A stretch of DNA of 64,000 nucleotides from Roseiarcus sp963765375 (GCA_963765375.1 CAVXVZ010000005.1:930001-994000); one strand, 5' to 3'. Counted from the stretch's first letter, positions 24,098-33,514 are shown. Notes: a model not told the origin generated them from the sequence alone. A program made the numbers and translations.

Positions 24098-24475
24098 CCG
24101 TATCCTCCGCTGACGACGGCGACGCCCTGGGAATCTCGCCGCTTCGACTGCTCGCCAATGACTGTAGAACGGCCCGTTCCCGGCGGGCAATGCGGGATGA
24201 TTCCGATTTTCAGCAAGGAGTTGTCGAAAATCTTCGCCCATGGGCAGCGCGCCTGTTCGCTTGCTGGCGCACAGGGTTGGTGTAGAAACGAAGCGGTCCC
24301 GGATCGCCGGGAGCCTCGGTCTTGGGGCAAAAGCCGGTGGGATTGGAAACGCCGCCGCCGCGCGAGGAGCGTCCTGCGACCGACGCCCGCAAGGCCGACT
24401 TGGGGGCGAGACGTCGCGGCGCTCATCGCCAGGGCGCCTCGCTCGAAGCTGCACAGCTGCAGGCTGATCTATCCG
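24098..24475. other. 378-bp gap between divergent genes, nothing recognised
   Basis: The spacer between the monooxygenase start and the ASCH gene has no protein-like reading frame on either strand, no tRNA and no clear repeat. It must contain both promoters, but no convincing -35/-10 pair stands out. Confidence 0.5.
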
Positions 24476-24856
24476 ATGACCGACCTTGAGAGCTTCTCGT
24501 TCGGCGACAGTCCAGCGCTCGCGGATGAACTGCTCGACCTCGTGCTCACGGCCAAGAAGACCGCGACATGTTGGGCGGCGAGCGAGGGCGACAAGGGGGT
24601 TAAGGTCGGCAAGCGGTGGATCGTCAAGGACGGGCAGGGGCGGGCGCGCGCCATAATCGAGACGGTCGAACTCAACCGGCGGCGGTTCGAGGAGGTCGAT
24701 GAGGACCTGGCCTTTGACGAGGGCGAGGGCGACCGGTCGCTGGGCTATTGGCGGCGCGCGCACACGAGCTATTTCACCCGGCGAGGCGAGTTTCAGCCGG
24801 GGATGCAGGTTTATTGCGAGCGGTTCAGGCTGGTTGAGGTGATCGAGAGTCAATGA
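24476..24856 (+). CDS. ASCH-domain protein
   Basis: A 126-residue protein of the ASCH/PUA-like fold: SFGDSPALADELLDLVLTAK followed by KTATCWAA (the conserved GxKxxT-type turn), WIVKDGQGRARAIIETVEL, and the closing YFTRRGEFQPGMQVYCERF. The fold binds RNA or acts in coactivator contexts, and some members are amidohydrolases for N4-acetylcytidine. The latter reading is possible but not provable here. The ribosome site before ATG 24476 is weak. Confidence 0.75.
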   Translation: MTDLESFSFGDSPALADELLDLVLTAKKTATCWAASEGDKGVKVGKRWIVKDGQGRARAIIETVELNRRRFEEVDEDLAFDEGEGDRSLGYWRRAHTSYFTRRGEFQPGMQVYCERFRLVEVIESQ

Positions 24857-24877
24857 GGAAGGCGGGGCGCTCGCCCT

Positions 24878-25774
24878 TCACCCCTCGACGAACTCCTTGC
24901 GCTCAATCCCTTGCGCGTAGAGGAGCGCGGTGAGGTCGGCGTGGTCGATGCTGGCGTCGGCGTTGGCGGCGACCTTGGGCTTGGCGCGGTAGGCGACGCC
25001 GAGGCCGGCGGCTTGAAGCATGGCGAGATCGTTGGCGCCGTCGCCGACGGCGAGCGTCTGGCTGAGCGCGAGCCCTCTTTGCGCGGCGATCTCCTTGAGC
25101 GCGCCGAGCTTGGCGTCGTGGCCGAGGATCGGCTCGATGACCTTGCCGGTCAGCTTGCCGCCTTGAATCGCGAGTTCGTTGGCGCGGTCCTCGTGGGCGC
25201 CGAGCCGCGCCCGAATCGCGCGGGTGAACTGGCGAAAGCCGCCCGAGACGATGGCGATGGCAGCGCCTCTCGCCCGCATCGTCTGGACAAGCGTGCGCGC
25301 GCCCGGGTTCAGCGTGATGCGATCCCTCAGCACGTCGGCGATGACGCTTTCGGACAAGCCCGCGAGCAGTTCGACCCGCTCGCGCAGCGCCGGCGCGAAG
25401 GCGATCTCGCCCCGCATCGCCCGCTCGGTGATCTGAGCGACCCGGTCGCCGACGCCGGCATGAGCCGCGAGCTCGTCGACGCATTCCTGGCCGATCAGCG
25501 TCGAATCCATGTCCGCCACCAGCAGGCGCTTTTCGCGATTCGCGCCTGATTGCACGATGACGTCGACCGGCTCGCCGGCCAGCTCCGCCGTCAGCGCGGC
25601 GCGGACGGCGGCGAGCGGAGCGCTGAAATGAAGATCGGCGGCGACGCCCTCGTCAAGCCATCGCCGCGAATCGAACCCGCCGACGCCTTGCGCGAGACGC
25701 GCGATACGGGCATCGCTGAGTTCAATCGAACGGGGATCGGCGACCAGCGTAGCGACGACGGCGGACGGCGGCAT
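24878..25774 (-). CDS. serB: Phosphoserine phosphatase
   Basis: A 298-residue HAD-family enzyme for the last step of serine synthesis. The nucleophile motif is VADMDSTLIGQECVDE (about 98-113), motif II is IVSGGFRQFT, motif IV is AVGDGANDLAM. The N-terminal 90 residues are an ACT-like regulatory part, as in SerB of Alphaproteobacteria. I chose ATG 25774 (MPPSAVVATLV). It is divergent from miaA with only 27 bp between the two start codons, so the two promoters overlap. Confidence 0.88.
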   Translation of the reverse strand: MPPSAVVATLVADPRSIELSDARIARLAQGVGGFDSRRWLDEGVAADLHFSAPLAAVRAALTAELAGEPVDVIVQSGANREKRLLVADMDSTLIGQECVDELAAHAGVGDRVAQITERAMRGEIAFAPALRERVELLAGLSESVIADVLRDRITLNPGARTLVQTMRARGAAIAIVSGGFRQFTRAIRARLGAHEDRANELAIQGGKLTGKVIEPILGHDAKLGALKEIAAQRGLALSQTLAVGDGANDLAMLQAAGLGVAYRAKPKVAANADASIDHADLTALLYAQGIERKEFVEG

Positions 25775-25801
25775 GAAGCTTCCAGCGAAGGGCGAAACCC
25801 A

Positions 25802-26710
25802 GTGAGGCGCGCGCTCCTCATCGCAGGCCCGACGGCGAGCGGCAAGTCGACGGCGGCGCTCAAGATCGCCGAACGGTTCGGCGCGACGGTCGTCAACGCC
25901 AATTCGATGCAGGTCTATGCGGACCTCAGGATCCTGACCGCGCGGCCGACAATGGAAGAGGAGCGGCGCGCGCCGCATCGGCTGTTTGGGACGGTCGACG
26001 GCGCGGTGAATTACTCGGCCGGACGATGGGCGCGCGCGGCGGGCGAAATCCTCGCCGGCATTGGCGCCCGGCCGGTCGTCTTCGTCGGCGGCGCGGGCCT
26101 CTATCTGCGCGCGCTGACCGAGGGCCTGTCCGACGTGCCGGCCGTGCCGGAGGCGGTGCGGGCCAGGATTCGCGCCGAAGCCGATGGCCGCGGGTCGCAA
26201 GAGCTCCACGCCGAGCTGAAAGCGCGCGATCCTGAAACCGCTTCGCGCCTCAACGCCAGCGACCGGCAGCGGATCTTGCGTGCGCTCGAGGTTCTGGCGG
26301 CCACCGATCGCCCGCTCGCCTCGTTCCTGGGCGCGCGGGCCGCGCCGGCGCTCAAGAAGCGCGAATGGGCGGGCCTCTATCTCGCTCCCGACCGGGACGC
26401 GCTTTATCGGCGCATCGAGACGCGGTTCGACGCCATGCTCACGGAAGGCGCGCTCGACGAGGCCGCGGCGCTGATGAAGCGGCGGCTCGATCCGGCGCTG
26501 CCGGTGATGCGCGCCCATGGCGTTCCCCATCTCATCGCTCATCTCGAAGGCCGGATCACGCTTGCTCAGGCCGCGGAACGCTCGAAGCTCGACACCCGCC
26601 ATTACGCCAAGCGGCAGTTCACCTGGGCGCGACGCCAGATGACCGGCTTCCGCTGGGTCGCGCCAGAGGAGGCGGCGGAAGAGGGAGCGCGGGAGTTCGA
26701 CGGCGGTTGA
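25802..26710 (+). CDS. miaA: tRNA dimethylallyltransferase
   Basis: A 302-residue enzyme that prenylates A37 of tRNAs reading UNN codons. The start is GTG 25802 (reads RRALLIAGPTASGKST after the start); no in-frame ATG is near and GAAGGG precedes it. Motifs: P-loop GPTASGKST, the tRNA-flipping loop NANSMQVY, FVGGAGLYLRAL, the DRQRILRALEV helix and RHYAKRQFTWARRQ at the end. An upstream extension of the frame is antisense to serB and should be ignored. Confidence 0.9.
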   Translation: MRRALLIAGPTASGKSTAALKIAERFGATVVNANSMQVYADLRILTARPTMEEERRAPHRLFGTVDGAVNYSAGRWARAAGEILAGIGARPVVFVGGAGLYLRALTEGLSDVPAVPEAVRARIRAEADGRGSQELHAELKARDPETASRLNASDRQRILRALEVLAATDRPLASFLGARAAPALKKREWAGLYLAPDRDALYRRIETRFDAMLTEGALDEAAALMKRRLDPALPVMRAHGVPHLIAHLEGRITLAQAAERSKLDTRHYAKRQFTWARRQMTGFRWVAPEEAAEEGAREFDGG

Positions 26711-26720
26711 GACGGCCAAG

Positions 26721-26774
26721 TGTAGCGGTCAATGACGCGCCCCTTGAGGGCCGGGTGCGCGACCCCGCCCTACA
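26721..26774. repeat. TGTAG...CCCCGCCCTACA palindromic repeat, copy 1
   Basis: Starts TGTAGCGG and ends CGACCCCGCCCTACA, with GGCCGGGT inside. The same end sequence and outline recur at 27887-27934, so the pair flanks the hydrolase gene. These look like members of a small interspersed repeat family. Confidence 0.5.
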
Positions 26775-26857
26775 GGGGCTTGCGCCGCCGAGCGGTCGGG
26801 TTTGAAGCCGCCGTCGTTGCGGGTAGGGTGCGCGTTTGTGGTCTGCCGGAGGGCCCG

Positions 26858-27769
26858 ATGCCGCAAGCGCGATCGAACGGAATCGACATCGAATACGAGA
26901 GCTTCGGCCGCGACGGCGATCCGCTCGTCTTGCTAGTTATGGGCTTGGCGGCGCAGCTCATTTTCTGGCCGGAATCGCTTTGCAGAGGCTTGGCGGCCAA
27001 AGGTTTTCGCGTCGTGCGGTTCGACAACCGGGACATCGGCAAGTCCACCCATCTCGTGAGCCTGCCCACGCCCGATTTTCGCGCGGTCATGGCCGGTCTC
27101 GCTGCAGGCAAGACGATTGACGTTCCCTATCAACTCGAGGATATGGCCAAGGACGCGGTCGGCCTTCTCGATGCGCTCGGCGTGGAGCACGCCCATATCG
27201 CAGGCTCGTCAATGGGGGGCATGATCGCGCAGGTCGTCGCGATCAATCATCCCGGGCGGACGAAAAGCCTCATCTCGATGAATTCGACCACCGCCCGGCG
27301 GGACTTGCCGCCGGGCGATCCCAAGGCGATGGCGATCCTGGCTCGACCGCCGAAGAGCGCGGCTCGCGAGGACCTTATCGAGGCAAGCATCCTCGTGCAG
27401 CGCACGCTGCTCGGTCCGGGCTTCGCGATGAGCGAAGCCGAGCTGCGCCAATCGGCCGAACGCCGCACCGATCGCGCGCCTTACGATCCGGCGGGAATCG
27501 CCCGCCAGTGGGCGGCGGTCGTCGCCGCCGCGCCGCGCAACGCAGGCTTGAAGACTGTGCGGCGCCCGGCGCTCGTGATCCACGGAGACGCGGACCCGCT
27601 GTTTCCGGTCGCGGCGGCGAAGGATACGGCCGAAAGCATTCCCGGCGCGAAGCTGGTCGTCGTTCCGGGCCTTGGCCATTCCTGGCCGGAATCCTCAGCG
27701 GGCGTCGCGCTCAAGCACATCGGCGATTTCGTTTCGAAGGCCGAAGCGGGGGCGTCGATGGCCGGGTGA
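26858..27769 (+). CDS. Alpha/beta-hydrolase
   Basis: A 303-residue protein from ATG 26858, preceded by CGGAGGG. Alpha/beta-hydrolase features: VLLVMGLAAQ oxyanion loop, nucleophile elbow GSSMGG (Ser about 114), acid in HGDADPLFP, and catalytic His in GLGHSWPE. The layout matches proteins often annotated as TAP-domain, aclacinomycin methylesterase-like or RdmC-like esterases. Substrate unknown. It stands alone between two palindromic repeats. Confidence 0.8.
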   Translation: MPQARSNGIDIEYESFGRDGDPLVLLVMGLAAQLIFWPESLCRGLAAKGFRVVRFDNRDIGKSTHLVSLPTPDFRAVMAGLAAGKTIDVPYQLEDMAKDAVGLLDALGVEHAHIAGSSMGGMIAQVVAINHPGRTKSLISMNSTTARRDLPPGDPKAMAILARPPKSAAREDLIEASILVQRTLLGPGFAMSEAELRQSAERRTDRAPYDPAGIARQWAAVVAAAPRNAGLKTVRRPALVIHGDADPLFPVAAAKDTAESIPGAKLVVVPGLGHSWPESSAGVALKHIGDFVSKAEAGASMAG

Positions 27770-27886
27770 AGCCGCACTCCTTTTCGACGTACCTGCTTTC
27801 CCAGCAGCCCCTCGCGAGGCACGACTGAAGATAGCCGCCGCACGCCGATTGCTGACTGGCAACGGCGAGCCGTCCGAGGCGGGTGC

Positions 27887-27934
27887 TGTAGGCCGGGTCG
27901 TTGACCCGGCGGGGTCGGGCGACCCCGCCCTACA
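27887..27934. repeat. TGTAGG...CCCTACA palindromic repeat, copy 2
   Basis: TGTAGG at the left and CCCTACA at the right enclose two perfect hairpins, CCGGGTC-GTT-GACCCGG and CGGGGTCG-GG-CGACCCCG. It is related to the copy at 26721-26774 and lies 118 bp after the hydrolase stop, where it could also act as a terminator. Confidence 0.55.
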
Positions 27935-27945
27935 CGCGATCCGGA

Positions 27946-28095
27946 TCAACCCTTCCGCACCGACCAAGAGTTGACGGCGCCGCGGCCGTCCGGCGTCTGG
28001 GCGATATAGACAAGGAGCTGGTCGTTCTCGCAGCAGCCGAATTTCAGGAGCTGGCACGTCCATTCGTATCCGGCGGGAATCCCGCAGCTCGTCAC
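27946..28095 (-). CDS. Possible 49-residue cysteine-containing protein or gene fragment
   Basis: The minus strand reads VTSCGIPAGYEWTCQLLKFG, then CCENDQLLVYIAQTPDGRGA, ending in a stop at 27946-27948. Composition and rhythm look protein-like, with four Cys residues, unlike the GC-shadow frames around it. The start would be GTG 28093-28095, directly after an in-frame TAG, with no Shine-Dalgarno, so it may be the 3-prime end of a decayed gene. The surrounding gap 27935-28571 holds nothing else I can support. Confidence 0.3.
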   Translation of the reverse strand: MTSCGIPAGYEWTCQLLKFGCCENDQLLVYIAQTPDGRGAVNSWSVRKG

Positions 28096-28571
28096 CTATC
28101 CGGAGACCTCGCGTTGAAGGCGTCGAACGGCGCCGGATTGGCGCCCGAAACCGCTCCGGCGTCGAGCGCGCCGACGCCGCGATGAAGCAATGGTAGGGCA
28201 TGAGCCGCGTCCGCTCTCGAGGCTTGGCCGGCAACGCCTGCCATCTCCAGTTTGTCGCAACCGCCATGAACAGGAAACGCGCCCTCGTTCTCTTGGCTTA
28301 AGGCCTGATCGGAACGCCCGCCCGGTCCCGCAAGCGGCAAACCCGCAACCCGGACGCCCTGCGCGGGGCCTCCAGCAAGACGACAGACGCCCTCCTCACC
28401 CCGTCGACCCAGCTTTCTTACCCCACCAAACGTCAAACCGCCAGAAACCCGCCAGAAACCTCAATTCTGAGAAGCTCTCGCGACAAATTCTTTCGGATTT
28501 TCCAAATCCATGCTATGCTGCCCGCTTTCGACCCAATGGCCGCCGGAGCGCGGCCCAAAAGCGAGGCTGAC

Positions 28572-29123
28572 ATGGAAGACGAAATTCACCCGGCCCGGAA
28601 GCGGCCGCTCACTGCGCTTGCGCGCGTCGCGCGGCGGTCGCGGATATTCGCCCGCCTGCGCGAGGGCGCCGCCTACGACGAGATCGCGCAGGAGGAGCGG
28701 CTGACGGCCGAGCGGGTCCGCCAGATCGTGCGCGAGGCGCTCGCTCGGCGCCTCACCGACGAAGACACCGACCACGCCAAGCTCCAGCTCGACCGCCTTC
28801 GATCGGCGATGCGGGTTGCGACCGCGGCGGTCGAGGGGGGCGACGTCGCGGCGATTCCCTCGCTCCTCAAGGTGCTCGACCGGCTCGACCGCTACCAGAA
28901 GACCGCCAAGGTCAACCAGGTCTACGACGACGACGCCCGCAAGAAGCTGTTCGAGAAGCTCAACCGCGTCGCCGCCAATCTCGGCCTCGCCGTGATCGAG
29001 GACCCGGCGAAGGCCGAGGAGAAGCCGGCCCCGGAGCCGGCGCCCGAGCCGGAACTGGCCGCCCCGGAGCCGCCGGCCGGGGATAAGGAAAAAATGCCCT
29101 GGGGGGTCGGCGCAACCTCTTGA
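28572..29123 (+). CDS. HTH protein of sigma-like/terminase-small-subunit-like type
   Basis: About 183 residues from ATG 28572 (MEDEIHPARKRPL). A helix-turn-helix spans about 35-60 (YDEIAQEERLTAERVRQIVR), similar to sigma-region-4 or phage terminase small-subunit HTHs. The middle (DHAKLQLDRLRSAMRVATAA, then LLKVLDRLDRYQ) is helical, and the C-terminus is a Pro/Glu-rich low-complexity tail from about 150. Proteins with this outline are common, uncharacterised and often near mobile genes in Rhizobiales. It could also start at 28515. Confidence 0.6.
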   Translation: MEDEIHPARKRPLTALARVARRSRIFARLREGAAYDEIAQEERLTAERVRQIVREALARRLTDEDTDHAKLQLDRLRSAMRVATAAVEGGDVAAIPSLLKVLDRLDRYQKTAKVNQVYDDDARKKLFEKLNRVAANLGLAVIEDPAKAEEKPAPEPAPEPELAAPEPPAGDKEKMPWGVGATS

Positions 29124-29279
29124 AAAGGCTCAAAACCGCCATGGGTATCCAAGCGGATCAAAGCCTTTTCCTTGGCTGGCCTTGGTCGGGGCTTTGCTGG
29201 ATTTGGCTCAATTTGGCTAAATTCGATTGGGGCTTGGGGTGCGTTTCCGGCGCCGGTGTTGCAGTATGACTGTGATGAT

Positions 29280-29303
29280 GTTATCGTATATACTTATGTA
29301 TCA
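29280..29303. promoter_or_regulatory. AT-rich promoter/operator region of the VapBC-type pair
   Basis: The sequence TTATCGTATATACTTATGTA, followed by TCAC, contains the palindrome GTATATAC and an imperfect dyad around it, 22 bp before the antitoxin ATG, in an otherwise GC-rich region. This is the expected place for autoregulation by an antitoxin-toxin complex. No tested site. Confidence 0.4.
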
Positions 29304-29324
29304 CTCTAAAGGAAAGCCGCGGCT

Positions 29325-29564
29325 ATGACGTTGAGCATTCGAGACGCCGCCACCGACCAGTTGGTCCGCGACCTCGCCAAGCGGAAGGGCCTTGGCCTGA
29401 CCGAGGCGGTGCGGCTCGCGGTCGTGAACGAGCTTCGCCGGCTCGAAGAAGAGACGCCGCTCAGCGAGCGGATCGCCGCCATCCGACGCACCATCGTCGC
29501 CCGTGGGCTAACCGGAGAGAAGGCCGACAAGGCCTTCTTCGACGATCTCAGCGGCGACGTCTGA
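29325..29564 (+). CDS. vapB: VapB-like antitoxin
   Basis: A 79-residue antitoxin of the Rv0623-like transcription-factor group: MTLSIRDAATDQLVRDLAKR is the ribbon-helix-helix-like start, GLGLTEAVRLAVVNEL the second helix, and the C-terminal ADKAFFDDLSGDV probably binds the toxin. AAAGGAA precedes the ATG. Its TGA overlaps the toxin ATG by one base (TGATG, 29562-29566). Confidence 0.85.
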   Translation: MTLSIRDAATDQLVRDLAKRKGLGLTEAVRLAVVNELRRLEEETPLSERIAAIRRTIVARGLTGEKADKAFFDDLSGDV

Positions 29565-29977
29565 TGGTCCTTGACGCATCCGCCATCATCGCGATGTTGA
29601 GCGACGAGGTCGAGGGAGACCGCTTCGCCGCCGCGCTGGCAAGGGCCGGGGCGAGGTCCGTCTCGCCGGTCGCCGTTTGGGAGGCGGTCGCCGGTCTGGC
29701 CAAGGTCTATGCGCTCTCGATCCCCGAGGCGCGCCGAAAGGTGGCGGAGTTCCTGGCGACGGCAGAGACCGAGACGCTCGTTATCGGCCGGGTGGAACTC
29801 GAGCTGGCGCTCGACGCCTACGACCAGTTCGGCAAGGGTCGCCATCCCGCCCGCCTCAATCTCGGCGACTGCTTCACCTACGCGGCGGCAACGGCTGGCG
29901 ACGCGCCGCTGCTGCACAAGGACGAAGGCTTCCGGCTGACCGACGTTCGGCAGGCGCTCGAAGGAAAGGGGGATTGA
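29564..29977 (+). CDS. vapC: VapC-like PIN-domain ribonuclease toxin
   Basis: A 137-residue PIN-domain protein. Acidic active-site residues: Asp in MVLDASAIIAML, Glu in SPVAVWEAVAGL, Asp in NLGDCFTYAAA, with a further acid near LLHKDEGFRLTDV. It would cleave tRNA or rRNA when freed from the antitoxin. It is coupled to the antitoxin by a 1-nt overlap. Its end lies 8 bp from the convergent lepA stop. Confidence 0.88.
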   Translation: MVLDASAIIAMLSDEVEGDRFAAALARAGARSVSPVAVWEAVAGLAKVYALSIPEARRKVAEFLATAETETLVIGRVELELALDAYDQFGKGRHPARLNLGDCFTYAAATAGDAPLLHKDEGFRLTDVRQALEGKGD

Positions 29978-29984
29978 CGCACAG

Positions 29985-31790
29985 TTACAAGTCCATCTTC
30001 AAGGCCGCGATGAACGCGTCCTGTGGAATGTCGACCTTGCCGAACTGGCGCATCTTCTTCTTGCCCGCCTTCTGCTTCTCGAGCAGCTTGCGCTTGCGGG
30101 TGGCGTCGCCGCCGTAGCACTTGGCGGTGACGTCCTTGCGCAAGGCCCGGATCGTCTCGCGGGCGATGATCCTTCCGCCGATCGCCGCCTGGACCGGGAT
30201 CTGGAACATGTGCGGCGGGATGAGGTCCTTGAGCTTCTCGACCATCGCCCGCCCCCTGGCCTCCGCCCGGTCGCGGTGGACAAGCATCGACAGCGCATCG
30301 ACCGGCTCGCCGTTGACCAGGATCGACATCTTGACCAGATCGCCCGCGCGATAATCAATAAGCGTATAGTCAAAAGAAGCATAGCCTTTGGAGATCGACT
30401 TCAAGCGATCGTAAAAGTCGAACACAACTTCGTTGAGCGGCAGCTCATAGACCACCATCGCCCGCTTTCCCACGTAGTTGAGGTCGGCCTGAACGCCGCG
30501 CCGGTCCTGGCAGAGCTTGAGGATCGCGCCGAGATAGTCGTCGGGAGTGAGGATCGTCGCCTTGATCCACGGCTCCCTGATCTCGGCGATCTTGACCACA
30601 TCGGGCATGTCGGCCGGATTGTGGAGCTCGATCTCCGACGTGTCGGTCAGCGCGATCCGGTAGATGACCGAGGGAGCGGTCGCGATGAGGTCGAGGTCGA
30701 ACTCGCGCTCGAGCCGCTCCTGGATGATCTCGAGGTGCAGGAGCCCGAGGAAGCCGCAGCGGAAGCCGAACCCGAGCGCCGCCGACGTCTCCATCTCATA
30801 GGAGAAGCTCGCGTCATTGAGCCTGAGCCTGCCCATCGCCGCCCTGAGCGCCTCGAAGTCGGCGGCGTCGGCCGGAAAGAGGCCGCAGAAGACGACCGGC
30901 TGGGCCGGCTTGAAACCGGGCAGCGCCTCGGCCGTCGGGCGCTTGTCGTCGCTGATCGTATCGCCGACGCGGGTGTCGGCGACCTGCTTGATCTGGGCGG
31001 TGATGTAGCCGATCTCGCCGGGACCGAGCCCGTCGGTCTCGGTCATCTTCGGCCGGAAGACGCCGATCCGGTCGACCTCGTAAGCCGCGCCCGAGCCCAT
31101 CATGCGGATGCGCATGCCGCGCCTGAAATGGCCGTCGATCAGCCGCACCAGCACGACGACGCCGAGATAGGCGTCGTACCAGGAATCGACCAGGAGCGCC
31201 TTGAGCGGCGCGCTCTCGTCGCCCTTTGGCGGCGGCAGGCGGTTGACGATCGCTTCCAGCACCTGATCGATATGGAAGCCGGTCTTGGCCGAGATCTCGA
31301 TCGCTTGCGAGGCGTCGAGGCCGATCACGTCCTCGATCTGCTCCTTGACCCGATCGGGCTCCGCGGCCGGCAGGTCGACCTTGTTGAGCACCGGCACGAT
31401 CTCATGGCCCGCGTCGAGCGCATGATAGACGTTGGCGAGCGTCTGGGCCTCGACCCCCTGGCTCGCGTCGACGACAAGAAGCGAGCCCTCGCACGCCGCA
31501 AGCGACCTCGACACCTCGTAGGCGAAGTCGACGTGGCCGGGCGTGTCCATCAAGTTGAGGATATAGAGCTTGCCGTCGTCGGCCCGGTATTCGAGCCTCA
31601 CCGTCTGCGCCTTGATGGTGATGCCGCGCTCGCGCTCGATATCCATCGAGTCGAGCACCTGCTCGACCATCTCGCGCTCGGCGATCGTCCCGGTCTGCTG
31701 GATGAGCCGGTCGGCGAGCGTCGACTTGCCATGGTCGATATGGGCGATGATCGCAAAGTTGCGAATGTTCTCGATCGGGTGGATGGTCAT
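29985..31790 (-). CDS. lepA: Elongation factor 4 (back-translocase GTPase)
   Basis: A 601-residue translational GTPase. G1 AHIDHGKST, G2/G3 RGITIKAQTV and MDTPGHVDF, G4 NKVDLP, G5 ISAKTG are present; the LepA-specific C-terminal domain closes with KCYGGDATRKRKLLEKQKAG and KKKMRQFG. It acts on stalled ribosomes, remobilising them under ionic stress. The start ATG 31790 (MTIHPIENIRNF) is chosen over a longer reading. An IS1182-like element begins 109 bp upstream and may have moved its promoter. Confidence 0.95.
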   Translation of the reverse strand: MTIHPIENIRNFAIIAHIDHGKSTLADRLIQQTGTIAEREMVEQVLDSMDIERERGITIKAQTVRLEYRADDGKLYILNLMDTPGHVDFAYEVSRSLAACEGSLLVVDASQGVEAQTLANVYHALDAGHEIVPVLNKVDLPAAEPDRVKEQIEDVIGLDASQAIEISAKTGFHIDQVLEAIVNRLPPPKGDESAPLKALLVDSWYDAYLGVVVLVRLIDGHFRRGMRIRMMGSGAAYEVDRIGVFRPKMTETDGLGPGEIGYITAQIKQVADTRVGDTISDDKRPTAEALPGFKPAQPVVFCGLFPADAADFEALRAAMGRLRLNDASFSYEMETSAALGFGFRCGFLGLLHLEIIQERLEREFDLDLIATAPSVIYRIALTDTSEIELHNPADMPDVVKIAEIREPWIKATILTPDDYLGAILKLCQDRRGVQADLNYVGKRAMVVYELPLNEVVFDFYDRLKSISKGYASFDYTLIDYRAGDLVKMSILVNGEPVDALSMLVHRDRAEARGRAMVEKLKDLIPPHMFQIPVQAAIGGRIIARETIRALRKDVTAKCYGGDATRKRKLLEKQKAGKKKMRQFGKVDIPQDAFIAALKMDL

Positions 31791-31899
31791 GGCGCGGGAT
31801 AGCAGGGCGCGTGCGGGAAGGGAACGGGATTTGACGGTGGGCGCCGATCCGCCCGCCGGCCGAGCGTTTCTCTTGCCCGCCGCCGGGCCCACCGTCTAG

Positions 31900-33514
31900 C
31901 AGCCTGTCGGACTGAGTCCTTGCAGCTGGTCTTTGAAACCGGCCTACCCGCGTTGCGGCGGCGGTCGGCGCCCTGTTGAGCTTTGTGGGCGTTGCGATTA
32001 AGTCTGTTGGATCGGCGATGGAGCTGGATCTTCTCTGCGCCGGGGCGCCCCGCCTTCAATAGGCGGGGGCGAGGGCGAACATTCGCTTCATGTTCCAGGC
32101 CATGGTCACGAGGCTCCACTCGCCGCGCACTTTTTCGAGCCCGCGCAGTGAAAATTGACGGAACCCGAGCACGGATTTGATGATGCCGAACACCGGTTCG
32201 GGGGTCTGTTTGCGCAGGGCGTAGAGCGCCCGGCCTCGAGGCGTCTTCAAACGATGCGCCATCGCCTCGACCGGCGTCGGATTGTCCGGCGCGGCCGGCG
32301 CCGGCTCGAAGCGCTCGGCCAAAGGCGGATGGTGCGGCTGGCGGCCCATCGCGATCGCCGGTTCAATTCCCGCCTCTTCGCAAGCCTCGACATTGCCCGC
32401 GCTGAAATAGCCGGTGTCCGCCAGCAGAGTTTCGGCCTCGCCCAAGGCCTCGGGCAAAGCGCCGATCTTGCCCAGCATCGGCTCGACCTGGTTCTTGTCG
32501 TTGGGCGCCTGGACCACCTCGGTCGCCACCACCAGCAGGCTGCCGACGGCGACCGCCGCCTGCGCGTTGTAGCATTGATCGAAGCCGCCGCCGGCCACCG
32601 GCATGATGCGCAAGTCTTCATCGGTCAGATTGACCTGATCGCTCGGCAGCGGCCCCTCGGGCGGCGGCTGCGGCGCCTTGCCGCCCGGCTTCTTGCCCGT
32701 CGCCGCCGTCTTGGCCGCGCGCGCCGCCATTTTGGCTTCATGTTCCGCCAATTCGCGCGCGTGGCGCTCCCTGGCGCGCGCCTCGATCTTGGCGCGCGCC
32801 TCGGCGATCTTGCCCAGACGCTCCTCGCGCCGCGCCAGTTCGTCGGGAATCGACATGCCGTCGGGAAGGTCCGCCGAGTCCGCCGCCTCGGCCTTGGCCA
32901 TCAAATCGGCGACCTCGCCCTTCAGTTGCGCCTCGATCTTGCCCGCATGCTCATAGGAAAGCGCGCTGTGCCGGCTGGCGTTGGCGTGAAATCTTCGTCC
33001 CGTCGAGGCCGATGGTTCCCATCTTCAGCACGCCCATCTCGCGCGCAAGCAGCAACACTTGGACGAACAGCCCCTCGATCGGTTTGAGAAAACGCCGGCG
33101 AAACGTCGCCAGCGTGTCGTGGTCGGGATGATCGTTGGCCGCGATGAAACGAAACGCCACCGAGTCATACGTCGCCCGCTCCAGCTTGCGGCTCGAAAAC
33201 ACCCCCGTCGCGTAGCCGTAAACAAGAAGACCCACCAACACCCTGGGATGGTAGGACGCCGAACCCGAGCCGCGATACTCGCCACTCATCGCGCGAAGGT
33301 CGAGCCCGTCGATCACTTCAACCACAAAGCGCGCCAAATGCTTCTCTGGCAGCCACTCGTCCACCGAAGGCGGCAGAAGATAACCCGTCTGCCGATCAAT
33401 CGTGCGGAAATTGCTCATGCGCAGGCTCAAGGCGAATCAATGCCGCAATTCTAACTCGCCAAATCTCGCCTGTCCCTTCCAAACCGCCAACGTCCCGCTA
33501 AGTCCGACAGGCTG
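31900..33514 (-). mobile_element. IS1182-family-like element with CTAG target duplication
   Basis: A 1615-bp element whose ends are inverted copies, CAGCCTGTCGGACT at 31900 and AGTCCGACAGGCTG ending 33514. Both flanks carry CTAG (31896-31899 and 33515-33518), a 4-bp target duplication. It has one transposase gene, frameshifted. It sits between lepA and the DUF2278 gene; without it the two divergent starts would be about 140 bp apart. Confidence 0.85.
32056..33418 (-). pseudogene. IS1182-family transposase, frameshifted
   Basis: Two consecutive frames make one transposase. The first begins MSNFRTIDRQTGYLLPPSVD (ATG 33418) and includes LVYGYATGVFSSRKLERA and GTIGLDGTKI. There one extra T (ATTT instead of ATT before CACGCC) shifts the frame. 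The second frame continues HANASRHSALSYEHAGKIEA, a charged coiled-coil, GGGFDQCYNAQAAVAV and the family end FSLRGLEKVRGEW. Family members normally use a single frame, so the copy is probably inactive. Confidence 0.8.

Noticed and set aside
24878..26719. A 613-codon minus-strand frame extending serB through miaA
   Set aside because: Beyond ATG 25774 it is antisense to miaA and has no protein-like features; SerB is normally about 300 residues.
28092..28436. Minus-strand 114-codon frame in the gap before the HTH gene
   Set aside because: Gly/Ala-rich shadow composition, no ribosome site, no recognisable motif; not supported as a gene.
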